Assembly (NCBI RefSeq): GCF_963678975.1
Contig: NC_089275.1
Span: forward strand, 12,431,682-12,495,681
DNA: 64,000 bases
Source of the DNA: Dysidea avara
Lineage: Eukaryota; Porifera; Demospongiae; Dictyoceratida; Dysideidae
Direction of reading: 5' to 3'
How positions within the stretch are numbered: position 1 is the first letter of the stretch; every line of letters begins with the position of its first letter. Shown here one piece after another: positions 13,301-25,434 of the stretch. Made by a program: the position numbers and the translations under genes. Below the pieces are notes generated by a model, which made no database searches, had not been told where the DNA came from, and saw only the letters and a program-made list of their open reading frames with translations.

Positions 13301-16300
13301 GGCTATAGTGGTATACAAGACAGCTTATTACTCCTTCTGTTTACCAGTCAGAGCTGCTATGTACATGGTAAAGATCTGTGTATGTAATATACAAGAGTTC
13401 TACCCCATTAGTTCAAATACTGTGTCAGGACCATAATAACTGTAAATGCGTACATACTAATGTATGTATGTAATGTTGTTAAAAAATTACAGCATGTGTT
13501 CCTGCCCTAGTAACGGGTTATTGTAGTGTTTGAAATTTCTATGGTGTCACAGAATTTAATGATTGGATTCATTTGCTAAACTATAAAATATGTTTTATAA
13601 TATAGTGTGCCATACAATCTGAAACAAACATGAACCAGCTACGTTTCAACCAGCTAAGTGAATAGTGTGTCATGCAAGCAACCATTATCACTTTGGTTAC
13701 CTGACTCCTCATATCCTAGGGCTGGGAAAAGTGTAGTAATTAAGACAGAGTTGGAGCCTTGTTGGTGAAGCTGTAGTGTAGGCATCATTTTTTTTTTTTT
13801 TTTTTTTTGGAGCATAAGATGTTAGTAGTCCATGATAGAACATGATAGAATCTCCCTTTGACTCACATTACCCAGATACAGCTTTTGTAGGGAAAACATT
13901 CCTTCCCAGAGCGTGTAGTGATGGAGCTTTAAACAGCTTGCTACCTTTGTGAAATTAGACGATAATGTTTTTATCATGGCACCAAATACTTGCTAGTTAT
14001 TTTTTACGAAAGTCCCTGAATGCTACAATTAATGTCTACTTCTGTAGGTTGGAATCAATGATAAGGAGTCTCATGAAATGGCTGAGAAGATTTTAATAGA
14101 AATGGGAGAGTTCTTCCAAATACAGGTACCAGTAGTGGACTAATGCATGTTGTAGTAAGTGTAAAACATTATACATAGATGGCACAGAAGCTAAGTACAT
14201 GTGTGCATACATAATGTGTGTGTAGTATAGTGTAGTGTGTGTGTGTAGTGTGTGCGTGCGTGCGTGCGTGCATGCATAGTGTATGTACGTGCATAGTGTG
14301 TGTACGTGCATAGTGTGTGTGCGTGCATAGTGTGTGTGCTGTGTGCATAGTGGGTGTGTGTGCATAGTGTGTGTGTGTGTGTGCTGCGTGCATAGTGTGT
14401 GTGGTGTGTGCATTATGTGTGTACGTTGCGTGCGTGTGGTGTGTGCGTGCATAGTGTGTGTGCGTGCATAGTGTGTGTGTGCGTTGCGTGCATGCGTGTA
14501 GTGTGTGTGTGTACACACATAATCACACTGTCTACTTTATAGGATGACTATTTGGATTGTTATGGTGATCCGAAGGTGACGGGGAAGGTTGGGACAGACA
14601 TTGAAGACAACAAGTGTAGCTGGTTGGTAGTACAAGCTTTATCTAGGGCAACTTCAGACCAACGAGCTCTACTAGAAGTAAGTGAACAACCACCATTAAT
14701 TATTTCATGCACCAGTATTGTTGTAAACATGTATCTCTCCGACATACGTGCATCCTTTTACCAGTTGTCCAGTATATATTCCAAATCCAAATGATTGTAT
14801 TTTTAAAGTATTTGACTTTTTCAAATTTGTAGTGTGCTTTCATTCATTCCACACACACTAGGGTGGGCTGGGCAATAATATTATACTGTTATTGTTGGTA
14901 TACCACGATATGTAAGTCATACTAGTTTTGTTAGGATTTTTGTCAGAGGAGGTACAACATGAATTAAGCGCTATTGAAAAAAATTCGTAGTTATTGCATT
15001 CTTCAAATGGTAAAATAGTGGAAAATCAATCCGTAGACAAGATTTGATGAACTGCAAAGCTACTTAGACACTTGTGCAGTTGATTTTCACTGGTTTTCTC
15101 TTCCCAACTTGCTGCTTGGCTTGATTTCATACGGTTAGTTATTCATCACGTGACAGTTCCTCCAATAGGCTGTGTATATCGAAACTGAATCACTGGGGTA
15201 GAATGGGGTAGACTGCACAGTTGAATTAAGCATAAGAAAAGAGTTCGATCGGCACGTATTTTTCGTTGATAACCCCACGAAATAGCTTCCCTGTACAAAA
15301 CATATACGCTCACGTGTGCGTGTCGTACCTCCTCTGGATTTTTGTAGACAGGTGGTGTACCTACAACATACGGAGGGAAACTTGGTCCTACAAAAGTTTG
15401 GAAAATGGCCATGAATTTTACATCAAAATATTTACTAGTGACAAAAACATTGATCTGTTCTTTTTAGCTCACATTATGTATGTACACAAATGTACATTTT
15501 AAGCGAGTAAACCTGCTGCAAGTAGTTCCTTAAGTAACACTGGGCCATTGAGTCAAAATACCACCAGTGCCATCAACTACTGAGATGGTAGCTATGTAGT
15601 ACATGTATGATGTTTATCCTCAAATCTTAGAGTTGAGGCAAAACATGAGTGCTACCATATCCATTACTCCTGGCTATAGTCACTATAGTCTGATCTTGTA
15701 GTTAGATGTGTATTCTTAATGGTTGATGTCAGTCATGCACACCAGCTGTAGTAATCCTAAGTAATTAAACAAGGGTGTGCACTTTAATTTTACTTTGCCA
15801 ACTATAATATTTTACTAAATTCGCCAAATTTTTCCTCCACCAAAGTTCCCTGTGTATGGTTGGTCAAATTATGTAAACGAGTTATTACAGTAAAGGAAAT
15901 GTGTACACTAGTGAAAGTGCTAATGGATTGTAATGTATGCTAATGGATAACCTTACTGAGTGCTAGTTACATTAACAGGTAATAATGGTACTTTGTTGAC
16001 TCTCACTTTGTGTGACCTTTTCTCAAATGGTGAATTGTCCTCAATTCTTTCTCACTTCATACTTGTTAGCCATGTTTCCTTGGTAGTAAGTGCATATGTT
16101 TTGTTCCTATTGATAACACACACTGGTGCTGGCTTCTTTTAGTCACTGCTATCATGTGTATGCTCCTTGAATGTTGCACATTTTCCGACAGGTCAACTAT
16201 GCTCGTAATGATGCTAGTTGTGTTGAGAAGGTGAAGGAGTTATATGAAGTGATGAACATCAAACAACTCTACTTTGACTATGAGGACAACAGTTATCAGA

Positions 16301-16392
16301 AACTTAGTAAACTGGTGGACCAGTGTGGCCAGTGGTTACCCCCAGATCTCTTCCTAGAGTATATGGAGAAACTGTATAAGAGAAATGTCTGA
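7343..16392 (+). CDS. FDPS: Farnesyl-diphosphate-synthase-family prenyltransferase, 10 exons
   Basis: The enzyme condenses IPP with allylic diphosphates. Exons: 7343-7564, 7621-7645, 10309-10424, 10503-10583, 10880-11002, 12042-12130, 13295-13367, 14048-14125, 14543-14677, 16192-16392. All have GT/AG borders, phases match, and the sum is 380 codons. The exon 1 donor could be 3 bp later. The start is the first in-frame ATG. Residues 1-36 are hydrophobic and basic, resembling a mitochondrial presequence as in vertebrate FDPS. Domain landmarks: GGKMNRG 82-88, first Asp-rich motif DDIMD 130-134 followed by TRRG, GQTLDLL 197-203, KTAYYSF in exon 7, second Asp-rich motif DDYLD 270-274 then [13 protein letters not shown]. 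All metal-binding Asp residues are kept. The residue five before the first motif is Ala125 (then Phe126) where animal FPP synthases have Phe-Phe. Introns, up to 2.7 kb, carry several MITEs. IDI1 follows in the same orientation. Confidence 0.93.
7840..8105. mobile_element. 266-bp MITE in FDPS intron 2
   Basis: Ends are imperfect inverted repeats of about 36 bp: TGCATCTATCAATATCACAC at left, mirrored by a right end reading GACATTGATAGGTGCA, each with an internal CCCCACCTACCCCAG or its complement. It is non-coding. Its left end contains a string resembling a sterol response element, but this belongs to the repeat. Confidence 0.75.
8350..8414. repeat. Short foldback (CAAGAGTACATAATAAT arms)
   Basis: CAAGAGTACATAATAAT and its inverted copy ATTATTATGTACTCTTG flank a loop of roughly 25 bp. 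A similar hairpin with CAAGAGTTAATAATATA arms lies at about 53700-53747, showing a dispersed foldback family. This copy is in FDPS intron 2. Confidence 0.75.
11051..11871. mobile_element. About 820-bp TIR element in FDPS intron 5
   Basis: Inverted ends TAGATAATAGAGTA... and ...TACTCTATTATCTA are followed inward by AAAAGGGATAGGAAATGCAA and its inverse, giving about 35 bp of TIR. The interior has only a short open frame (11272-11490) with no transposase resemblance. The outermost bases resemble those of the intronic element at 17863-18394. Confidence 0.8.
12150..12377. mobile_element. Foldback MITE in FDPS intron 6
   Basis: The arms are long inverted repeats: TAGGGATCATAG near 12173 with the inverse CTATGATCCCTA near 12355, and internally GCAGCTATACTAGTG with its inverse CACTAGTATAGCTGC. 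The central loop is about 40 bp. It is 20 bp downstream of exon 6, so its hairpin lies close to that donor. Confidence 0.8.
14215..14515 (+). repeat. TG-rich minisatellite abutting FDPS exon 9
   Basis: About 300 bp of degenerate repeats with a 16-20 bp period, built from GTGTGTGTGCGTGCATAGT-like units, end about 28 bp before the exon 9 acceptor. Long Thr/His open frames on the other strand are artefacts of the dinucleotide bias. UG-rich tracts next to acceptors can be bound by CELF/TDP-43-type splicing proteins in animals, so an effect on exon 9 inclusion is conceivable. Confidence 0.9.
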
Positions 16393-16642
16393 ATTTGAGC
16401 AAATTATAAATCTGTGAAAGTATTTATTTTTGTCTTTTTACACTAACATAAAATTATACTACATTACGGGGTAAATCATAGCAAATCATAGCTGCATTGC
16501 TATAGTGCATAGTTAATCATGAGCTACTAAAAGATATGAAGTGGAAAAATGCAAAATTGTGAATGAAGTAATGAAAACTGTATATCATGGTTTGAAAGGT
16601 AAAAAAGTAGAAATCTCACAACTGTCTGACTGTGCGATGCTT

Positions 16643-16650
16643 ATATAAAG
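16643..16650 (+). promoter_or_regulatory. Candidate TATA box for IDI1
   Basis: TATATAAAG occurs in the 504-bp gap between the FDPS stop and the first IDI1 ATG, about 250 bp upstream of that ATG. No other obvious core element is visible. An IDI1 promoter must lie in this gap unless the two genes are co-transcribed. Confidence 0.3.
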
Positions 16651-16854
16651 GTGCAGCAAACTACACGGTTTTCCATCAGTAACGGTAGAAGTTGTGTGGA
16701 CTTGATATAGCATCTGCATGGCAGGAGAGTACTGTCCAGCCAGTGTTTGCATCTTTATTTGTTTTCATTTTGCGGTCTTTGCACAAAATTAAGTGGTATC
16801 CGCGGTTTCCATATAGGGTTTCCATTGTTTGTTAAACTGTTTCTATTGTTTTAA

Positions 16855-19099
<2,245 letters not shown>

Positions 19100-20840
19100 T
19101 ATTTGTACAATATTTTTTTAGTAGGTGTTTTGATGCCTGTATTATTATTTTTTTTATTAATATCTATTTCATACACAATCACCGGTAACAATGAATATTA
19201 AAAGTGTCGTTAGTTGATTGTGAGGATGATTTATACAAGTACATATATTGTGATCTCTGACACCTGTTGTGCGGCTTGACTCGTACAGTGTTTTACACAA
19301 AGCTTGACTCTGTACATCTCGTCCTTGTGTTTTTCAGTGACAACATTAATTTTCGTTTCACTTTACAAGCAGTTGACAGTGAAACATGTGCAATGTGGGC
19401 CATCCACTTCTCCACAATTGCTTACGTCAACAAAAATGCACTTTTCGAAAAATGCCATGTAACACTTACAATAATATGCATATAGACAGTATGCGGTATA
19501 TGTATCGTTTGTACACCATACTGATGATAACTTACATGCAGAATGGCATGGTCCCTGAGGTTTAATAATCAACGTTTGTATTATTTACAATTATTGATGG
19601 GCACCACCAGCCTATTATGCTGACATAATTAGGTGCCAGAAGCATTTATAACACAATTCTGGGAAAATAAAATTCTCCACCTCGTGAAACTAATAAAACA
19701 GCAGTCAGCAACCCTAATAGAGTAGTCAGGTAAGCTTTGACTGTTTTATTTATTATAGCACCCTAACAATGCAATACGTAGTGTATATACATGTTATAGT
19801 TATTGTAAGTCAAAAATAGTATTGGCTAGCCAATCAGGCTTTTCTGAGCTGGAAAAATGTATACCATCTAGAAGTGAACACTCGATAGCCTTCTAGACTT
19901 GTGCAGTATACCTGTATGCCGGAACATCAAGAAAGTCAATAAAACATTCAACTCTCCAAACTTAATCCCCTGTATCAAAAAATCAAGATCTGTAATAAAG
20001 CAGTAAAATACTCTAATAGAGCAGTCACAATTGATGTCTTTTAGAAGTAACTAAAACTAGCTACTAAATTTGCAACACAATGAAAATAGAATTGGTCATG
20101 CATCATAACCCTGTATATAATGTGATTACACAACCAAGCTTTGTTCCAGCTTGTTCGTCAGCTAGGGAAGAAGACTGAGGCTTGTAAGACACTCCTACCA
20201 GTATAGAAATACAATCCATCCTTTAGAATATTCAATTAGGAAGTGTCATTGTTGAATTAGTTCAACACATGATTCACCATTATTTTCTCTGAGATCAATG
20301 ATCACAGAAATGTCTGCCAGCATAAGCTAACAAATGCATTAAACATGCTTCATCATAACAGAGTCATAAGCATACATTGTGAAAACAGCAGCTTTAAACA
20401 TTGTGTACATTTTGACAAGTCAGATCAATGTTTTTAACACAACAGTCAACCTCTATGCCAATACAATAAAGGCCTTAAAGGAGTGGTGAATACCAGGCCA
20501 AGTTAGAATAAGCTGGAGTTTTACTTGTGTGGCTATCATAAGCATATAATAGAAAGTAGTGTTATAATCTGATATTAAATTTCACATAATGGCTGATTCC
20601 ACCATCAAACTGTTCAACGTTTACAATTACTGGTACCAATGTTTCTATAATTTCTGTGCTGACACAGATGCATATTACTCCCCACAAGGACTAGCAACAT
20701 TCATGTATTATGCCTATATAAGTACAACTAGTGCAAGAAATAATTAATTTTTACTGGTCTTAATTGTTTTTTCCTTACACTTGTGGATGGTGATTTATAG
20801 TATGTAAATACATCTTCATCAGTGTATACAAGTCAGTTTA
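19100..20840. other. Intergenic, no gene recognised
   Basis: The stretch contains AT-rich sequence, a fragment of the GGCACC...GCCTATTATGC repeat (about 19598-19634), and CTCTAATAGAG-type motifs near 19706 and 20008. No exon-like open frame has family resemblance. Confidence 0.5.
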
Positions 20841-20841
20841 G

Positions 20842-22428
20842 TTAAGGATTAAAAGTAAGATCTTCTGCTAATTTATTAGCCCTGGAATTTTCACTCTCTT
20901 CTAGCACATTGCAAAAGCCATTGTATGTTTTTAAACAGCCAGTTTGTAGAGAACTGATTACTACATCATCAAGTAAGTATCTTACCCTATCATCTTGTAA
21001 TGGTTTACTGTCCATGACTTTCAACTCGTAAGATGTTACAACACTGTGTTTTACTAATATCCGGGACGGACTTCATCAATTGGAAGTTTCATTAAATTGT
21101 TGTAATGTTTTCTGATAGCATTGATTTTCATCCAGCAGACATTGTTATAATCAAAGGAAGTTGCAGAGGTCCCATATGGTTCATACATTCTTCGTTCAGC
21201 AAGCATTGACGACCCATTAGGCTTCTTTATGCGAAGTGTAATGGTACGAGATTGCTTTGGCTTATCTCCCTTGAATAACGTATAGTAGCTAAACGATTAG
21301 TTTTTATTTTATGGTTAGCCCGTTCTGATGCATCTAGGTAAACAACAAAACTTGGTGGGTATAATCCATCTTTTTCAGCCCTTTCCAAGGTTTTGGCACT
21401 GCCATACTGATTTTCCATTAAAAAAGTTGATGCTATCAACATTTATTCCACTACTGTTATCAGAATCAAGACACCAACCATCAACTTCATCTTTATGTGA
21501 TAGTCTAAAATAATATTTCTTTTTGTTATAAGATACATCAAAGGTTTTGCACTCTAGATATTGCATATGCTTTCTTTTATGTAGTTTCATGATTCTCTCA
21601 GTACATAGAGCCAAAGGAATGAAAAAACATACTTTAATTTGTATGTCATCTAAACTATCCTGATCTTCTGATCTAAATACATAGACAGCAACCTTACACA
21701 TATCCTTTGCTTCCTTTTGGTAATCTTTTTTGCGGAATAAACAATATGAACAGAAATGATAAGTCTCAAATACACATACTGCTTTCAGTAGATTCTTTCA
21801 ATTCAAAGTTATAGTCATGATGAACTGGGTGCATTGTTGAATCTGTGTTGTCTTCACATGAAAATAAACAGTAGAGGTCTGGGTCATTGATTATTGCAAA
21901 GTGTTCGATTTCAACTGAAATGGGTGACTGATATGAAATAGCTCCAATCCAATAAAATGCACTGATCAAATTGGAGATATCATTATTTCTGGGGAAAACA
22001 AACTGGTCATAACCAGACAAACTTGTTGCAACTTTAAATTTCACTAAATCACAATGATGTATAGCACCTTTAGGAACCACAATTTTAAGCATCACCATGT
22101 TTACTCCTCCATCTGAATCAAATATAGCTGATACTACTTCACTATCAGGGACAGGCAGAAGGCACCTTACGTTGCAATCCTTTACCATGTGGGATTTTTG
22201 AAGTGACACTCTTGCTACATGCAAATGCGTATTCTCTTCCTGTCTCACTGCTGAAATAGATTGTGTAGTATGTAAACACTGCACATGAGGCTGAAGTGAC
22301 TGTTGTGAAGATTGCTGTGATTCTACATTATTATCAGATTTTGTAGTATGTGATACACTATAGTCAGTACTGAGATGAGAATGACGTTTAAATGTCTTTG
22401 GTGGTAGCTTTGGCGAAAATGTAGGCAA
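20842..22428 (-). pseudogene. ZU5-like / CARD-like gene relic
   Basis: On the minus strand, 22428-21766 is open for 220 codons. A Ser/Gln-rich N-terminal part is followed from about residue 95 by a ZU5-like region: SDGGVNMVMLKIVVPKGAI, then FYWIGAISYQSPISVEIEHF, and a Cys-containing segment. Coding similarity appears to continue after a frame change (TYHFCSYCLFRKKDY then MCKVAVYVF from 21701) and after another near 21400 (DGLYPPSFVVYLDASERAN). A final segment (21024-20842) has a CARD/death-fold look (SLQTGCLKTYNGFCNVLEES). At least two frame disruptions without splice sites make this probably a broken host gene. ZU5 and death-fold combinations occur in animal signalling proteins. Domain names are from memory of the families, not a search. 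Confidence 0.5.
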
Positions 22429-22889
22429 AAATCATGTACCCACATTCCCTATTTTCGCAGAACCGGTCACAATTCTATAACTTATTAGCAGGATAGCCAA
22501 ATTTTCCTTTGGCTCTCCTGCTTAGTACTTATTGCAGATTATATAGATGAACACTTGAGGTCAAAGTCATGCTGGCAAGGCTATATAGGTACTAGCTCTA
22601 TTAGATCTTCAGCAACTGGGTGAAAGTGCCTTCTGCATGTATTATACATTGTGAGTTAATGTATACTGCTTATCTGTAAGTAAGTCACTATAGAGTGAAT
22701 TTGCACAGTAGTTATTTATGCTCAAAAGTTTACAAGCAGTGGAACTGCTGCAATACAACCTAATACATTGACAGGTAAGAAGTGACACTTACTGAAAGCC
22801 CAAAATGATTCTAGGAATTATTAATAACTTTTGTGAATTGGTAAGTTGACGGTTGATTTTTATATCACTATAATAGCATATAATGGTAC

Positions 22890-23414
22890 TAGGCACCAGC
22901 CTATAATTATGCTTTTAATCCAACAAGTGAATGTGTAGCGGTATAATATTCTCAATAGCACCTTGATGTATTATTTTGAAATAATAGAATTAGTATCACA
23001 CTTGTTTGTCAAGGTCCCTTGACAAAAACCTGTATTACTAATTTGCATTGATTGGCTAAAATATATGATGTGTTTCTATTACAAGTAAATGTCCAACTTG
23101 ATAACTAGTGTTACCATAGTGATAGATGCCCCATGGCATAGCAACAAAATTAGCAATGGTGTCGCTAAGTTAAGTTATCTTAGCAACAGTTAGAATTACT
23201 CATTTCACTATATATACTTTCCTTTTCAGTACATAGGAAAGCAGTGGTATGGTTACAAATAAAATAGTTATGTCAAACTTTTTCCACAATGTGCATTTTT
23301 CACTGATAACAGTTTACAGTATGGCAAAATCTACCTATTATTCTAGCATTGTGCTTGATGCTGCAAGGCACCTATTATGCTCAAAATTATGCAAGCATAA
23401 TAGGCTGGTGCCTA
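22890..23414. mobile_element. 525-bp TIR element (AGGCACCAGCCTAT ends)
   Basis: The left end TAGGCACCAGCCTATAATTA is matched in inverse by the right end GCATAATAGGCTGGTGCCTA. The interior is AT-rich with no transposase frame. Related words occur at 19598-19634 and 57350-57385, so it is a dispersed family. Confidence 0.75.
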
Positions 23415-23640
23415 AATGGTTCCGGTATGCAATATTATAATTATGTTCAATAACAAAATAAAATCTATAATAAACCATGCATGCCAATAATAACTAGTTA
23501 TCATTCAGCGATCTGGCTAGCATGCATGTTGGAGAAGTCCATCCTTGCTCCTGGCCTTCATCCCTCTCTAGTGACTGAACACTAACAGTCTGCAGTATCC
23601 CATTATGTTTGGCATATACCATAATCATTATGGTTATGTA

Positions 23641-23750
23641 TAATCTAATCCAAAACAGCCAAGCTGTAAAAAAAGTGCAGCCCTCAAAAAGGCTATGGTG
23701 AAAAAAGATGTGAAATCCAAGGTGGCGGCCAAAAAAATGGCTGTGATGGT
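23641..23750. mobile_element. Single arm of foldback family B
   Basis: ATCTAATCCAAAACAGCC through GGTGGCGGCC and AATGGCTGTGATGG matches one arm of the long palindrome at 41480-41803 almost base for base, with no second arm. It is either a truncated copy or a rearranged palindrome that lost an arm. Confidence 0.8.
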
Positions 23751-24279
23751 ATAACTACTAATTTTTTACAGTGTAACTACTAATTATAATGGAGCCTTTG
23801 TAAGACAGTTTTGAACCAAAAATCATTGGCTAATTTGTTGTAGTGTACCAAGGCATACACTTAATTGTTAACTGAGCTACTAAGTTGTGATAATTTAATT
23901 TCTGTTAATCAATGATGCATAGGTTGTATAATTATCAAACTTCCATCAGTGATTGTTTGTAATGATTGTTTGACACTTAAGATCAAAATTACTTGGTTGT
24001 CAAAGTCGCATGTCAAGATTTTCCATCCTATTAGCTAGTTTATACACTTAAAAATTTCTACACAAAAATGCATCAACTCATTTTACAGTTTGATTTTGTA
24101 CTATATAGTACATTAATACATTAATATTAAATGTGTTTACAGAGGGAAAGTGCTACATATACAATACATATACTTTGGAATGATTTATGCAAACAATTCT
24201 TTGAAGTTAAAAAATCAACTACCATATTGTGCAATATTTGAAAGTTACAATTCTAATTAATGTGTGTGTATTATTAGTC

Positions 24280-25434
24280 AGTGGCGTAGCCAGGAAAAAA
24301 TTTTTACTGAGGCAAAGTTATACATTGAATTGAGCAGGTCTGCTTCTGACTCAACTGATTCACAAAAACTTTCAAACATGGGTCGTACAGCATTTGGAGG
24401 TTGACTATCTGGTTGGATGGAAGAAACTGTTTCAGAAGACTCTGAGCGTTTTCTACATGTCATAAGTAATGCTCCAGCTTAGTTAATGCTACAGTATACC
24501 ATGCTTCAATTATTTTAGACTTGTTTAATTGCACTCAACACAACTTACTCTGGAGATATTTTGAATGGTCAGGACTGCAATGGAGGTCATAGTCATACAC
24601 ACTACTTTTTATTGATCCGATAAGATGTTTAAGTGAAAGATTATCTCTTTCATGTGATGCTCAACTGCATGCGCTAAGCATGTCAAGCTAGGGAGTCTGG
24701 AGGCATGCTCCTCAAGGAAACTTTTGAAAACATATATATGCTTTGAAATGGCATGTGGAGGCTATTTTTGATTGTAACTGCTAATGCATGATATGCATGA
24801 TCAACAAATTATTCAAGCTACAGTATATACAAAATGCTTATCATATCATCCTTCTTTTCAGTTAAAGTGATTAACGATTGGAATTGTTTACCCAAATCAG
24901 TGATTGTCTCCAACTTCCCTAATCAATTTAAGAATTTGCTGGACAGACACTATAGTAATGTAACGTATGAATTTTAATGGTTGTAGCTACTTAATTGTGT
25001 GTATGATTTGGATGTACAGACTACGTCTCTATCCAAATTTACAATTACAATTAATTCAATGCAATGCCATGCAGTTGACTCATTGGAACTTTTGAAAAGA
25101 CAATTAACATATATGTAAATGATTTAGACCAAGCAGTGTAATGAGAACAGTGGCTATAATTTGTATACTGAATGCTCTATTAGAGTATAATAATCATACG
25201 GTGACTGCTCTATTAGAGTATCTCGATCGTTTTACAAATTCAAGTAGACAGCATTACTGTACCACACATAATATTGAATCTATGGCTGTAGTCCCATAGT
25301 GACATGGTGCTGGACCACTTTACAGCTCTAGTAACGTTTGAGTAGAAAATCTGGGGTGCCCAAACTCAGAGCTGCTCAGCCTATTATTGACCATTTTTAC
25401 CGAGGCAGCTGCCTCAATGGTAGCTACGCCACTG
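24280..25434. mobile_element. 1155-bp element, CAGTGGCGTAGC termini, 5-bp TSD
   Basis: The left end CAGTGGCGTAGCCAGG and right end ...GCTACGCCACTG share a 12-bp TIR. They are flanked by direct TTAGT duplications at 24275-24279 and 25435-25439. The interior contains a LINE 3'-tail fragment (24862-25070) and CTCTATTAGAGTA motifs near 25173 and 25205. No transposase is visible, so it is non-autonomous. Confidence 0.88.
24862..25070 (+). mobile_element. LINE 3'-tail fragment inside the TIR element
   Basis: The + frame reads VINDWNCLPKSVIVSNFPNQ then FKNLLDRHYSN, the typical extreme C-terminus of CR1/L2/Jockey-type LINE ORF2. It ends with a stop and a short 3' tail (ACAATTACAATTAATTC). It was either captured by, or inserted into, the CAGTGGCGTAGC element. 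Confidence 0.65.

Noticed and set aside
14093-14518. Long Thr/His-rich open frames on the minus strand
   Set aside because: Produced by the TG/CA minisatellite; no domain and the region is FDPS intron 8.
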